From Zoroaster sp. YZ-2022 (Eukaryota > Echinodermata > Asteroidea > Forcipulatida > Zoroasteridae), in assembly GCA_029582265.1 (NCBI GenBank), contig CM055823.1:4960001-5024000 (forward strand): 64,000 nt of DNA, written 5' to 3'. Under the pieces are notes generated by a model. It was not told the origin of the DNA and made no database searches. It saw nothing but the letters and a program-made list of their open reading frames with translations. Of this stretch, positions 43,892 through 54,248 are shown in pieces. Each line of letters begins with the position of its first letter. Position 1 is the stretch's first letter. A program made the translations under genes and the position numbers.

Positions 43892-44606
43892 CACTGTAAA
43901 AATGGTGTTTAGAATTTAAACACACGCAAAATAAACGCGTTTAGGAATGCGTTTAAATGCTAAACGGCCATCCTCTGTACATGTCACAAAGCTAAACGGC
44001 CATCCTCTGTACATGTCACAAAGCTAAACGGCCATCCTCTGTACATGTCACAAAGCTAAACGGCCATCCTCTGTACATGTCACAAAGCTAAACGGCCATC
44101 CTCTGTACATGTCACAAAGCTAAACGGCCATCCTCTGTACATGTCACAAAGCTAAACAGCCATCCTCTGTACATGTCACAAAGCTAAACTGCCATCCTCT
44201 GTACATGTCACAAAGCTAAACGGCCATCCTCTGTACATGTCACAAAGCTAAACGGCCATCCTCTGTACATGTCACAAAGCTAAACGGCCATCCTCTGTAC
44301 ATGTCACAAAGCTAAACGGCCATCCTCTGTACATGTCACAAAGCTAAACGGCCATCCTCTGTACATGTCACAAAGCTAAACGGCCATCCTCTGTACATGT
44401 CACAAAGCTAAACGGCCATCCTCTGTACATGTCACAAAGCTAAACGTGCTTAGCTTTTTGACACCTGGTCATATGGATTTTAGCATTCAAACACACATCA
44501 CAGAAAAAGCACAATCTAAACATGTTGTAGGCTCAACATGTGAAAAAAGTGAGTACAATTAAGTGTTTAGTAATGTGTTTAAATTCTAAACATCATTTTT
44601 ACAGTG
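43892..44606 (+). mobile_element. MITE copy B with 15-unit 32-bp array
   Basis: It begins CACTGTAAAAATGGTGTTTA and ends ATCATTTTTACAGTG. The array 43959-44438 is exactly 15 x 32 bp. This copy lacks the nested mariner MITE. Its flanks are AA and CA rather than TA. Confidence 0.92.
43959..44438 (+). repeat. 32-bp tandem array, 15 units
   Basis: Same unit as 42496-43071. Only two units carry changes (AAACAGCC, AAACTGCC), so it is more homogeneous than copy A. Confidence 0.95.
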
Positions 44607-44754
44607 CAGTGTTCAAATAAATTAAAATGTAAGACAAAACGCTGTAAAATATAATTCTAAGGTAAAAGAAAAAATAAATTACGAGAGTATTATGCGAGCA
44701 GCTATTCGCATATGTTATCTATATCATGTTCCTTTACAATACATGTATATATGT

Positions 44755-45100
44755 AACACTTGTAGCTTTGCATGGTGAAAAGGATGAGTAAAGACTGTTT
44801 GCTGTGACACCATGTAGTAAGATTTGCAGCTTTGCATGGTGAAAAGGATAAGTAAAGACTGTTTGTGGTGAAACCGTGTAGTAAGATTTGCAGCTTTGCA
44901 TGGTGAAAAGGATAAGTAAAGACTGTTTGCGGTGACACCGTGTAGTAAGATTTGCAACTTTGCATGGTGAAAAGGATAAGTAAAGACTGTTTGTGGTGAC
45001 ACCATGTAGAATTTCTCTTTTGAGTAGTAAATAGTTTTGAAAATACCGGTGGTTTACAACTCAACGTTTCGATCAGTATGCTCAGATCGTCTTCTGGAGA
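44755..45100 (-). mobile_element. Foldback subfamily with 64-bp x 4 array
   Basis: The subterminal segment (AGCTTTGCATGGTGAAAAGG, AAAGACTGTTTGCGGTGACA) is repeated four times with exact 64-bp spacing (44765, 44829, 44893, 44957). It then continues into the body and the CGTTTCGATCAGTATG hairpin arm up to 45100. The AAGACTGTTTG version of the tail also occurs at 55812-55935, defining a second subfamily. Minus ORFs 44702-45130 and 44724-45005 are by-products. Confidence 0.85.
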
Positions 45101-45107
45101 ATATATA

Positions 45108-45335
45108 CATAACAGCAAAAGAAACGTCACCCCAAAAAATATTTATTATTTTCATTTTATAATTAATATAATTTGTTTAATGAAGAATATTATGAGTATG
45201 GAGTGTAACACGAACACAATGTGGCAAATTTGGTTGACCTCAAAATTCGTCATGCATGACGTCTGAGGACACATAAGCTAAACATGTTCTCATACTTATC
45301 AAAATTTAGGGGGTGACGTTTCTTTTGCTGTTATT
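45108..45335 (-). mobile_element. TA-flanked MITE with AACAGCAAAAG ends, copy 2
   Basis: Same element as 35808-36035 in opposite orientation. Both inverted ends (CATAACAGCAAAAGAAACGT and GACGTTTCTTTTGCTGTTAT) are intact. It abuts the apex end of the foldback copy. Confidence 0.85.
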
Positions 45336-45642
45336 ATATTAATGTTTATTTATACAGACAAAGCACATTTTTAGTTGCAAAAATACCGAGTTATTATTTC
45401 AACGTTTACTTGATGTGAGGTTGGCTGAGGTACCAATGATTCTCAAAATTATTCCATCCGAAGTGCCTTTCTTTTTAGAGAAAAAAAACCAACAGCTTTG
45501 CACCTTTCAATCGATCTCGACAGTGGTGATTGTTTGCTAAGTGCACGACGCTATCGATTAGTGTGAGTCCGCGAAAACTGCTTGTAAGTTTGCTCAATTA
45601 TCTCATAAAAGTATGGCCTAATTCAGCTCAACCTTTCACAGG
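45336..45642. other. No recognisable feature
   Basis: About 300 bp without an ORF or repeat I can name. Confidence 0.5.
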
Positions 45643-45966
45643 TTAGGGCCCCCCCCCTCTCAAAAAAAAAAGTTTTCGGTTTCTGATCATCAGTCCGCTT
45701 CAAAATCGGGGCGGTGACGCACTTCCCCCCATAACAGGGACATACGTGATACAGGTATACGCGGGGACCAAATTTCCCATATACAAAGTATGGTGGCTAA
45801 GAGAGGCCTCACAAATCAGGCAAACGTTCATACCCCTATGTGAAAAAGTGGTTTAAAACACAGCACGGCAGAATTCGGAATCGATCCAGCAATTTTGGCT
45901 GCAATGTGGACATCGTTTCATAGCAAAAAAAAGAGAGGCCAGAAACCGCAGACTTATTTGGCCTTA
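45643..45966 (-). mobile_element. Harbinger-like MITE, minus strand
   Basis: The element 45646-45963 is flanked by TTA at 45643-45645 and 45964-45966. It holds the GGCC-family interior in reverse: TTTAAAACACAGCACGGCAG and GGACATCGTTTCATAGC. Confidence 0.88.
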
Positions 45967-45971
45967 GTTTA

Positions 45972-47215
45972 TATACGCGCAAAATAAACGCGTTTAGGAA
46001 TGCGTTTAAATGCTAAACGGCCATCCTCTGTACATGTCACAAAGCTAAACGGCCATCCTCTGTACATGTCACAAAGCTAAACGGCCATCCTCTGTACATG
46101 TCACAAAGCTAAACGGCCATCCTCTGTACACGTCACAAAGCTAAACGGCCATCCTCTGTACATGTCACAAAGCTAAACGGCCATCCTCTGTACATGTCAC
46201 AAAGCTAAACGGCCATCCTCTGTACATGTCACAAAGCTAAACGGGCATCATCTGTACATGTCACAAAGCTAAACGACCATCCTCTGTACATGTCACAAAA
46301 GCTAAACGGCCATCCTCTGTACATGTCACAAAGCTAAACGGCCATCCTCTGTACATGTCACAAAGCTAAACGGCCATCCTCTGTACATGTCACAAAGCTA
46401 AACGGCCATCCTCTGTACATGTCACAAAGCTAAACGGCCATCCTCTGTACATGTCACAAAGCTAAACGGCCATCCTCTGTACATGTCACAAAGCTAAACG
46501 GCCATCCTCTGTACATGTCACAAAGCTAAACGGCCATCCTCTGTACATGTCACAAAGCTAAACGGCCATCCTCTGTACATCATGTCACAAAGCTAAACGG
46601 CCATCCTCTGTACATGTCACAAAGCTAAACGGCCATCCTCTGTACATGTCACAAAGCTAAACGGCCATCCTCTGTACATGTCACAAAGCTAAACGGCCAT
46701 CCTCTGTACATGTCACAAAGCTAAACGGCCATCCTCTGTACATCATGTCACAAAGCTAAACGGCCATCCTCTGTACATGTCACAAAGCTAAACGGCCATC
46801 CTCTGTACATGTCACAAAGCTAAACGGCCATCCTCTGTACATGTCACAAAGCTAAACGGCCATCCTCTGTACATGTCACAAAGCTAAACGGCCATCCTCT
46901 GTACATCATGTCACAAAGCTAAACGGCCATCCTCTGTACATGTCACAAAGCTAAACGGCCATCCTCTGTACATGTCACAAAGCTAAACGGCCATCCTCTG
47001 TACATGTCACAAAGCTAAACGGCCATCCTCTGTACATGTCACAAAGCTAAACGGCCATCCTCTGTACATGTCACAAAGCTAAACGGCCATCCTCTGTACA
47101 TGTCACAAAGCTAAACGTACATAGCTTTTTGACACCTGTTCATATGGTTTTTAGCATTCAAACACAGTCACAGAAAAGCACAATCTAAACATGTTTTAAG
47201 TTCAACATGTGAACA
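45972..47215 (+). mobile_element. 32-bp MITE copy C, both TIRs missing, 34 units
   Basis: It starts at ACGCGCAAAATAAACGCG, just inside the normal left TIR, and stops near 47215 after GTTCAACATGTGAACAAAGTG, before the right TIR. Between these is the longest array of the family. Confidence 0.9.
46012..47109 (+). repeat. 32-bp tandem array, 34 units
   Basis: The 1098 bp equal 34 x 32 plus 10: one unit has an extra A, and three units have ACATCATGTCAC instead of ACATGTCAC (+3 each). Those three lie 163 bp apart (46581, 46744, 46907), that is, every fifth unit. Confidence 0.95.
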
Positions 47216-47244
47216 AAGTGTGCTTCTTGATATAAATTAATATG

Positions 47245-47489
47245 TGGATGATTTGCCTCTGTACATTCGTGAATCTCAAACTGTTTACTCCTTCAAGAAG
47301 AACTTAAAAACTCATCTTATGTGTATTGCCTATAAGGACTACTAACATTCATTTATGAATTTTTTATCTTTTGTTTAGTATTATATTGCATTTGCTATTG
47401 TATTGTTATGCTATTGTATGATTTCTTGTTTACTGTAAAGCGCCTTGAGCACTTCTTGGTGGATATGTGCGCATTATAAATCTTCTGTA

Positions 47490-47526
<37 letters not shown>
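47245..47526 (+). mobile_element. LINE 3' end (CR1/L2-like)
   Basis: Codons from 47250 read DLPLYIRESQTVYSFKKNLK, then THLMCIAYKDY and a stop at 47343-47345, matching the LINE at 17.4-17.8 kb. The tail carries GCGCCTTGAGCACTTCTTGG, GTGCGCATTATAAAT and about 12 TTA repeats. It is 5'-truncated and directly follows MITE copy C. Confidence 0.85.
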
Positions 47527-47527
<1 letters not shown>

Positions 47528-48411
47528 TACAGGATTGATAATTTAAAATAACCAAATTCCAAGTAATCAAGTAGTTCAATATTAATGCCAAACTTTCTTA
47601 TTGTCAAGCTGATACGTTTTTAATATTCACTATAGGAAATAGTTTTGACGTTCTTTCATTTTTAAGAAAATATAATAATGTGATAAATTCCACACTAGTA
47701 CCAGATAGGCCTATCTGCCTTTCTCTCGAATGACGCATCTTGAAAAACTAAAACTTATAATGTTATAATGTTTGATTCAAAGAGACTAAGCACATTCGTA
47801 GAATCAGTTTTACCAATGCTGTGCCTTCCCTGAGGAAATGTACGGTAGAATTTGAAACTATTTATACACCCATGGCAAATGAGCCTTATCGTCGAGATAA
47901 TTCTGCCTGAATGCTATACCAGTAAAGATTCACAAAGCTATATAATTGATCCATTTATTAGCAGGAAAATCACATTCGGCTTATACGGTAACTCAAAGCT
48001 ATCATTGACAGAGCAGAAGTAGAGCAGAACACAGAATCACTGTCGGTTCAGTACCGACCACAAAATAGACAAATAAGGAACATCTTGCAACGTTTAAATG
48101 TCACGATCTAAACTAATTTCAGCCGATGTTTCCAGGCTATTCTTACAAATGGGTTCAGAGTTTTAAATCGCTTCGTGGTAGTAATGACAACGGAAGTACA
48201 CACTGGCGACACGGCGACTGCTCTTTGAAATAAACCCAATTGCTCTGATGCACGCCCCGCCTAAACATCTTTACTTTCTCTAACACAATATGCTGCTTTA
48301 ACAAGCGGTCTCCACTCCAATGACAAATCATAATCACATAAATATAATTAATTATACACCGTCATCAGTTTTGAAAAACTTTCTAGCTGGTTGGAGGAAG
48401 AGGTTTGGATT
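47527..48411. other. Intergenic; decayed 81-bp unit at 47768-47835
   Basis: TTTGATTCAAAGAGACTAAG with GTTTTACCAATGCTGTGCCT is a degenerate reverse-strand unit of the 81-bp family. No gene. Confidence 0.5.
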
Positions 48412-48626
48412 TTAAAGCGGCATTATCGTCAAGATCACAGCAGACGTTCAAGAATCGGGGTCCTAGTTATGTTGAACACAGTGACTGAAAATTACTGGCT
48501 CATTTATATGCAGCATCAACGGTAATGTGACCTTATCATGTGGGGTATTTTATCAGTAACTGAGTTAATCTAAAATTTGCACTCTGATTCCATGTCCTGT
48601 TGATGGTGACAATGTTTCCCTTTAAA
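48412..48626 (+). mobile_element. TTAA-flanked MITE, copy 4
   Basis: TTAAAGCGGCATTATCGTCA at 48412 and GTGACAATGTTTCCCTTTAA ending at 48626. The interior matches the other copies (TACTGGCTCATTTAT, ACCTTATCATGTGGGGTATT). Confidence 0.82.
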
Positions 48627-48715
48627 CAAAACATTTGAAATGCTTTCTTTCAAGCGATTTCCATTGGTGTAATATAGTTTAGCAGTCAAGTATAAAAGAC
48701 GTAAATATTTATTTA

Positions 48716-49163
48716 CACTGTAAAAATAGTGTTTAGAATACAAACACATTTCAAAACACTTCACTTGTACTCACTTTTTTTCACATGTTTAGCCTAAAAC
48801 ATGTTTAGATTGTGCTTTTTCTGTGATGTATGTTTGAATGCTAAAAAACATATGAACAGGTGTCAAAAAGCTAAGCACGTTTAGTTTTGTGACATGTACA
48901 GAGGATGGCGACATGTACAGAGGATGGCCGTTTAGCTTTGTGACATGTACAGAGGATGGCCGTTTAGCTTTGTGACATGTACAGAGGATGGCCGTTTAGC
49001 TTTGTGACGTGTACAGAGGATGGCCGTTTAGCTTTGTCACATGTACAGAGGATGGCCGTTTAGCTTTGTGACATGTACAGAGGATGGCCGTTTAGCATTT
49101 AAACGCATTCCTAAACGCGTTTATTTTTCGTGTGTTTAAATTCTAAACACCATTTTTACAGTG
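48716..49163 (-). mobile_element. 32-bp MITE copy D, about 7 units, minus strand
   Basis: CACTGTAAAAATAGTGTTTA at 48716 and AAACACCATTTTTACAGTG ending at 49163, with TA on both sides. The array (about 48888-49095) holds about seven units in reverse, the first truncated to 18 bp. It is the shortest array of the four copies. Confidence 0.92.
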
Positions 49164-50617
49164 TATAGGGCCTACGTATATATTTCGAATACTTTTTGAA
49201 TATTTGAGAACAAATACATCGTGCAAAGATACTGCTTGTTCAAACAGTTTAATCACTAATAAATGCTACCTACGCACAAGTCATACACGGTCGTCAAAGG
49301 AAGTATCAAATCGGATGTGGCTGCCAGACCTGCCATACAATCATTAAGGCAGGTTTTAGATGTAATTGACTTGCTGATATTTGATGGCACTAAATCGATG
49401 ACCAAGTCGTGTGACTCGAACTGGTCTCATCTCTCTTCATTGTTTGAACTGGGGTTGCCATTTGCTTTAGTAATGCAGCTGTCCAGTGTTTTGCTGAGAT
49501 TGATGGGTATAAGTGAGTCTGGTGTTTAATTACAGCTACCGTATACAATTTGCATAATTATTCGTGACTTATTTGACAATCTTTGAAGGAATTGTTTACT
49601 TTCAGTAAAATGTATGTAGATGCATCCCTACTTTTTAAGATAGATATACAGAAACCAACCTGTGAAAGTTTCAGAACATTAATTTCCATTATGTCATTAA
49701 AGAGATAACAGAGAACATGTACATCATATTTATTGACATTTGTGGACAATTGGATCACGGCCTTGGCGCATGGCCTACATTTCACATTTTCGAAAATGAC
49801 AACATTACAGATGGAAATAAAATTCATGACGTGTAGTACTATTATTTTATACTAACTTCACTACATAAAATGAATTTTAAGATCATAATTTTGAAATCGG
49901 TTAATTATCGAAGGTGTTACTTCTCTTTAATATCAAAGACGGTTTAATCATTATAAATATAGTGGTGATAATGAAAGAGAAATTTTCATGGCAATATTTA
50001 ACATTGCATAAGCAAGCCTACTTGAGAGCATAAATGCAATTTGACCAAGTTCACGTGTCTTAATCCTAGAGCAAGGAGTGGATCTATATTGTTGAGCCTA
50101 CAGGAATCTTTGTAAGGCATCAATACGGAAATGTCACTGGATACAAATCTAGCTCAAATCAATTATTGTTAGCACTGAATTACGAACCCAACTATGGGAA
50201 CCTGCTCCCAATGGCGAAACCTACGGGGCATGAGTGTTATAGCATTTACGCTAAGGTGGAGACACCAGCAATAGGAGGATTATTCAGTACGATTGTAACG
50301 CCTAAAGCTGCACAGTATGCTAGATCGTACGTGGATCAATCAAGGATATGGTAAACGATACTGTGTTTGTACTGCCTATGGTGATTATCATGCAGAATAC
50401 TTGTTTGTTTGCTGTGAGGGCATTGGTTGTCAAAATTGCTGCGTGTATTCCTAGGTCTCCAGTACTTTCCATAGCCTATAGCCTCCCCAAGGATTGTCCT
50501 GTTTGTTGGGTATATAATTGGTACGTCAGTTTGTTTTAAATACCCGGTGGCCTTGCGATACATGAACTGACTAAATAGTATGAATAGATGGTCGCTATTC
50601 AGTCAGTAATATTTAGT
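49164..50617. other. Intergenic DNA, no supported gene
   Basis: ORFs at 49263-49529 (88 codons), 49558-49827 (minus) and 50166-50354 have no motif or splice context I can defend. CAACCTGTGAAAGTTTC at 49658 is a dispersed word also next to the 56-kb array. Confidence 0.45.
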
Positions 50618-50822
50618 CATTAATCAGTAACTGCATTTCTGGTCATGTAACGCTAAACACGGCCTTTTTAATTTTTTTTCCCACAGACATTTTCCTTGTC
50701 TTAATTTTTGCTTACTTGTCAGTAATCAGTAACTGCATTTCTGGTCATGTAACGCTAACCACGGCCTTTTTTTTTTTTCCACAGACATTTTCCTTGTCTT
50801 AATTTTTGCTTACTTGTTAGTC
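50618..50822 (+). repeat. ~100-bp tandem duplication
   Basis: TCAGTAACTGCATTTCTGGT through CATTTTCCTTGTCTTAATTT and GCTTACTTGT occurs twice in a row (about 50626 and 50722). The copies differ by a few bases and in a poly-T length. Duplication is recent. Confidence 0.88.
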
Positions 50823-50924
50823 TATTTGTCTATTGTGTTATACTTTCCTGGTCTAACTCTTTCCTTTTCACTAATCTTCTATTTTTCATGTTCAATTCCT
50901 CTTTTGTCTGGTCCACGGACCAGC

Positions 50925-51574
50925 ACTGTGATTCTAGTACTTTCTTCTCACTGTGATTCTAGTACTTTCTTCTCACTGTGATTCTTGTACTTTCTTCTCA
51001 CTGTCATTCTTGTACTTTCTTCTCACTGTGATTCTTGTACTTTCTTCTCACTGTGATTCTTGTATTTTCTTCTCACTGTCATTCTTGTACTTTCTTCTCA
51101 CTGTGATTCTTGTACTTTCTTCTCACTGTGATTCTAGTACTTTCTTCTCGCTGTGATTCTAGTACTTTCTTCTCACTGTGATTCTTGTACTTTCTTCTCA
51201 CTGTGATTCTAGTACTTTCTTCTCACTGTGATTCTAGTACTTTCTTCTCACTGTGATTCTAGTACTTTCTTCTCACTGTGATTCTAGTACTTTCTTCTCA
51301 CTGTGATTCTAGTACTTTCTTCTCACTGTGATTCTAGTACTTTCTTCTCACTGTGATTCTAGTACTTTCTTCTCACTGTGATTCTAGTACTTTCTTCTCA
51401 CTGTGATTCTTGTACTTTCTTCTCACTGTGATTCTAGTACTTTCTTCTCACTGTGATTCTAGTACTTTCTTCTCACTGTGATTCTAGTAGTTTCTTCTCA
51501 CTGTGATTCTAGTACTTTCTTCTCACTGTGATTCTTGTACATTCTTCTCACTGTGATTCTAGTACTTTCTTCTT
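50925..51574 (+). repeat. 25-bp tandem array, 26 units
   Basis: Unit ACTGTGATTCTAGTACTTTC plus TTCTC; 650 bp equals 26 x 25. Variants with TTCTTGTAC and CTGTCATTC cluster in the first third. It is embedded in the 5' part of a family 2 copy (GGTCCACGGACCAGC before it, TTTTGTAAAATGAAG after it). Confidence 0.93.
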
Positions 51575-51624
51575 TTGTAAAATGAAGTTAGTCTCTTCTC
51601 CCAGCCAAGAACTCCTGGTACATC

Positions 51625-51908
51625 TATTCAAAATCGGTGGGGGTAACGCAGTTTTATTATTATTTTGTTTAATTAATTTTTTTTTTTTTTTTATTTAAAA
51701 AAAAAAAAATTGCCAAGCAGTGAAACACGTGAAGTGTATACCCCTATGTGGGAAATGTCGTTTAAAACACAGCACGGCGGAATTCCAATCGATCCAGCAA
51801 TTTTGGCTGCAAGTTGACATCATTTCATACCCAAAAAATAAAAATGCCGACGCGCGGGTCTAAGGCAACGCGCACGGAGACCACAAACTGGAGACGTTTT
51901 TGGCCTAA
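51625..51908 (-). mobile_element. Harbinger-like MITE, minus strand
   Basis: TTAAAACACAGCACGGCGGA, GACATCATTTCATACCC and the right end GAGACGTTTTTGGCC followed by TAA (51906-51908). The left part is disrupted by T- and A-tracts. Confidence 0.8.
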
Positions 51909-53479
51909 TGAAATATAACTGAATCTTACAATGGTTGGTTTTTTTTTATACAAAGGCATATATCTTCATTCTTATACACTTACAGACATTTTACCAAACA
52001 CTATTGATCAAAATGTTATTATGTGTAGGACGTATTTATTTTTTTTATTTTTTATTTTTTTAATAATTGAAAAATAAAGTTGATTTGTAACTGTAAGACA
52101 CGTACCTGCCATTTCAAACGTCACAATTAAGGATGAATAAAATATGCATATAAACTAATCCATGTTTCAGCTCAAGTGGTCTGCACACTTTTGAGAAAAC
52201 TCGAACCATTTCTGTTCAATTTAAGGTGAAGATCAAATTTTCTTAGAATAAAAATCCTCTCAGGCAGAATCAAGTTTGATACCATGACTCTAAGATGCAC
52301 CAAGGTCGAACTCAGAGCATTTTTAAGACTTGTAGCATTTTTAAGACTTGTAGAATTTTTAAGACTTGTAGAATTGTTATTCCAAATTACCAATTTTAAG
52401 AGTTGTGAGGATAAATTGGTATGCATGTTCAATATTTACTTAGATGGAACAAACTGGATGATAAAGGCAATTGGAATTATATACATTTTCAGCGGTAAAG
52501 ATTTCTATCGTTTACGGTATTTACTCAATAATAATTTATACAAATGACATTTTAAACTGAACGCTCTGTAACGGAAAAGACTAGTATTATTAATTCTTTT
52601 CGAAGCTATATATTCCTATTATATATGAGTTATGCTACGACATGACTACATTTTAATAAGAGAAAATTGGTTACTAAATGGCTTGTTGAACAAGCAAATA
52701 ATCTTGATATTTCCTTCTAAGGTTAAACAAAGGTATTGTCGAGGGAATTGCTAGAGCGATCGGGGATTTATAGAGATTCACGTGAGTATCGCGTATACGC
52801 GTAATAAGAAATATCTAATCAAGTTTATAGCTTTCTCAAAGATTAATGGTGATACATGTCTATTGTGTAAGAAACTGCGTTCATATAGACGTTGAATAAT
52901 TTAATCATTGTCCTGAGATAGAAATTGTGGCTTTGATTGCTTTTTAGTTCCTCAACATGCTTCATTCGATTTTTGCCATTAATAAACCAAGGTCGTTTCC
53001 TTTAGAAAATCTCAATTTCAGGATGATACTTTATGTGGATTTTCACTGAGACAATTTAGTAAGAAAAGACACAGTACAAAGTCAGGTCACATTTTCAGGT
53101 CTTTTATTTTAGCTGCGGACCATTTTGATTTTCCCAAGAGATACTTAGAAAGAATCGTATTCAAAAACTCATAATTATGGCAAGATATTAGTTATAGTTT
53201 GAAGTTTTGACTCGTTTTAAAAGCAAACTCATTATAATTTACTAAAGGTTGGCTGTACAAAACAAAAAATGGGTTCGTTGAAATTAAGTATGATTGACAA
53301 TGCTGAAAAATTATAACTTGTTAGTATCCTTCCAATTAGAGTGTAATGCATTACTGCAATTACTTCATTGTTCTAAGATATACACACAGCAGACACTGAG
53401 TCGACAGTCATCATTCAAGGCTAATTGTCATTTTAAGGGATTGTTCAACATTGATAATTAACCAAAAGGAAACTTGAAT
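51909..53479. other. Intergenic; 19-bp x 3 repeat at 52318-52378
   Basis: TTTTTAAGACTTGTAG is repeated three times at 19-bp spacing. The opposing ORFs 52172-52432 and 52284-52547 both run through it and are not convincing. No other feature. Confidence 0.5.
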
Positions 53480-53884
53480 ATAAGTCTGGGCGATAACACG
53501 ATAATATCGAATATCGCGATACCTTTTTTATTCGATTACGATATCAAGAACCTTTTTAAGTTATCGAGATATCGGCAAATCGTGATTAAAAAAATATATC
53601 GTGATTAAAATAAATAGCCATTGTGAGTCAAGTCAGAAATTCCATGGAAACAAAATTAGAACAGTCTGTTCAGCTTTTGGAAGTGAGAAACAAAAGCGAA
53701 CTACTTCACGATCTGCAAACGAATTTGCGATTTATTGTGACGCCTGTAGAGGAGTACATACCTGTGGTTATCGGCTCTAAAGCAATCATGCCTGAATGAA
53801 AATATAATCGCGATTATATCGAAAATCGCGATATATGTTTGCCGATATATCGTGGATGAAAAAAAATCGATATCACTCATGCTT
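53480..53884. mobile_element. MITE rich in ATCG words, possibly hAT
   Basis: AAGTCTGGGCGATAACACG at the left and the complement of GATATCACTCATGCTT at the right are imperfect inverted ends. The interior is dense in ATATCG and CGATAT. ACTTGAAT (53472-53479) and ACTTGATT (53885-53892) may be an 8-bp duplication with one change, as expected for hAT. Confidence 0.55.
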
Positions 53885-54059
53885 ACTTGATTTTAATATT
53901 GTAATAGTTTTGTGAAATGATTTCATCTGATGTGTTATTAATATCGAGAAAACATTTAAATACTGTATGTATCACTGGGTTGTAATCTATTTTCCCCTTA
54001 GAATAATTCCAAATAATATAACTTGTTTCTCCTGATCTTAACAACACAATGAAATCAGC

Positions 54060-54248
54060 TTAAAGGGACGATATCATCAAGATCAACAGGGCATGGAATC
54101 AGAGTGCTAGTTTTAGATTAACTCATTGACTGAAAATAACACCCCACATTATAAGGTCATATTACCGTTACTGCTGCATGAATGAGCCAGTAATTTTCAG
54201 TCACTGTTTTCATCTTAAACCAGGACACCGATTCCATGCCCTGTTAAT
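54060..54248 (+). mobile_element. TTAA MITE, copy 5, right end lost
   Basis: It opens TTAAAGGGACGATATCATCA, keeps TCAACAGGGCATGGAATC and GCTGCATGAATGAGCCAGTA, and stops after GATTCCATGCCCTGTTAAT. The right inverted end is absent. Confidence 0.8.

Noticed and set aside
42496..47109. CRISPR-like appearance of the 32-bp repeats
   Set aside because: Units follow each other directly with no spacers, and they lie inside a eukaryotic MITE.
49263..49529. 88-codon ORF as a conserved protein
   Set aside because: The composition looks protein-like, but I recognise no family and see no splice or promoter context. Not enough to call a gene.
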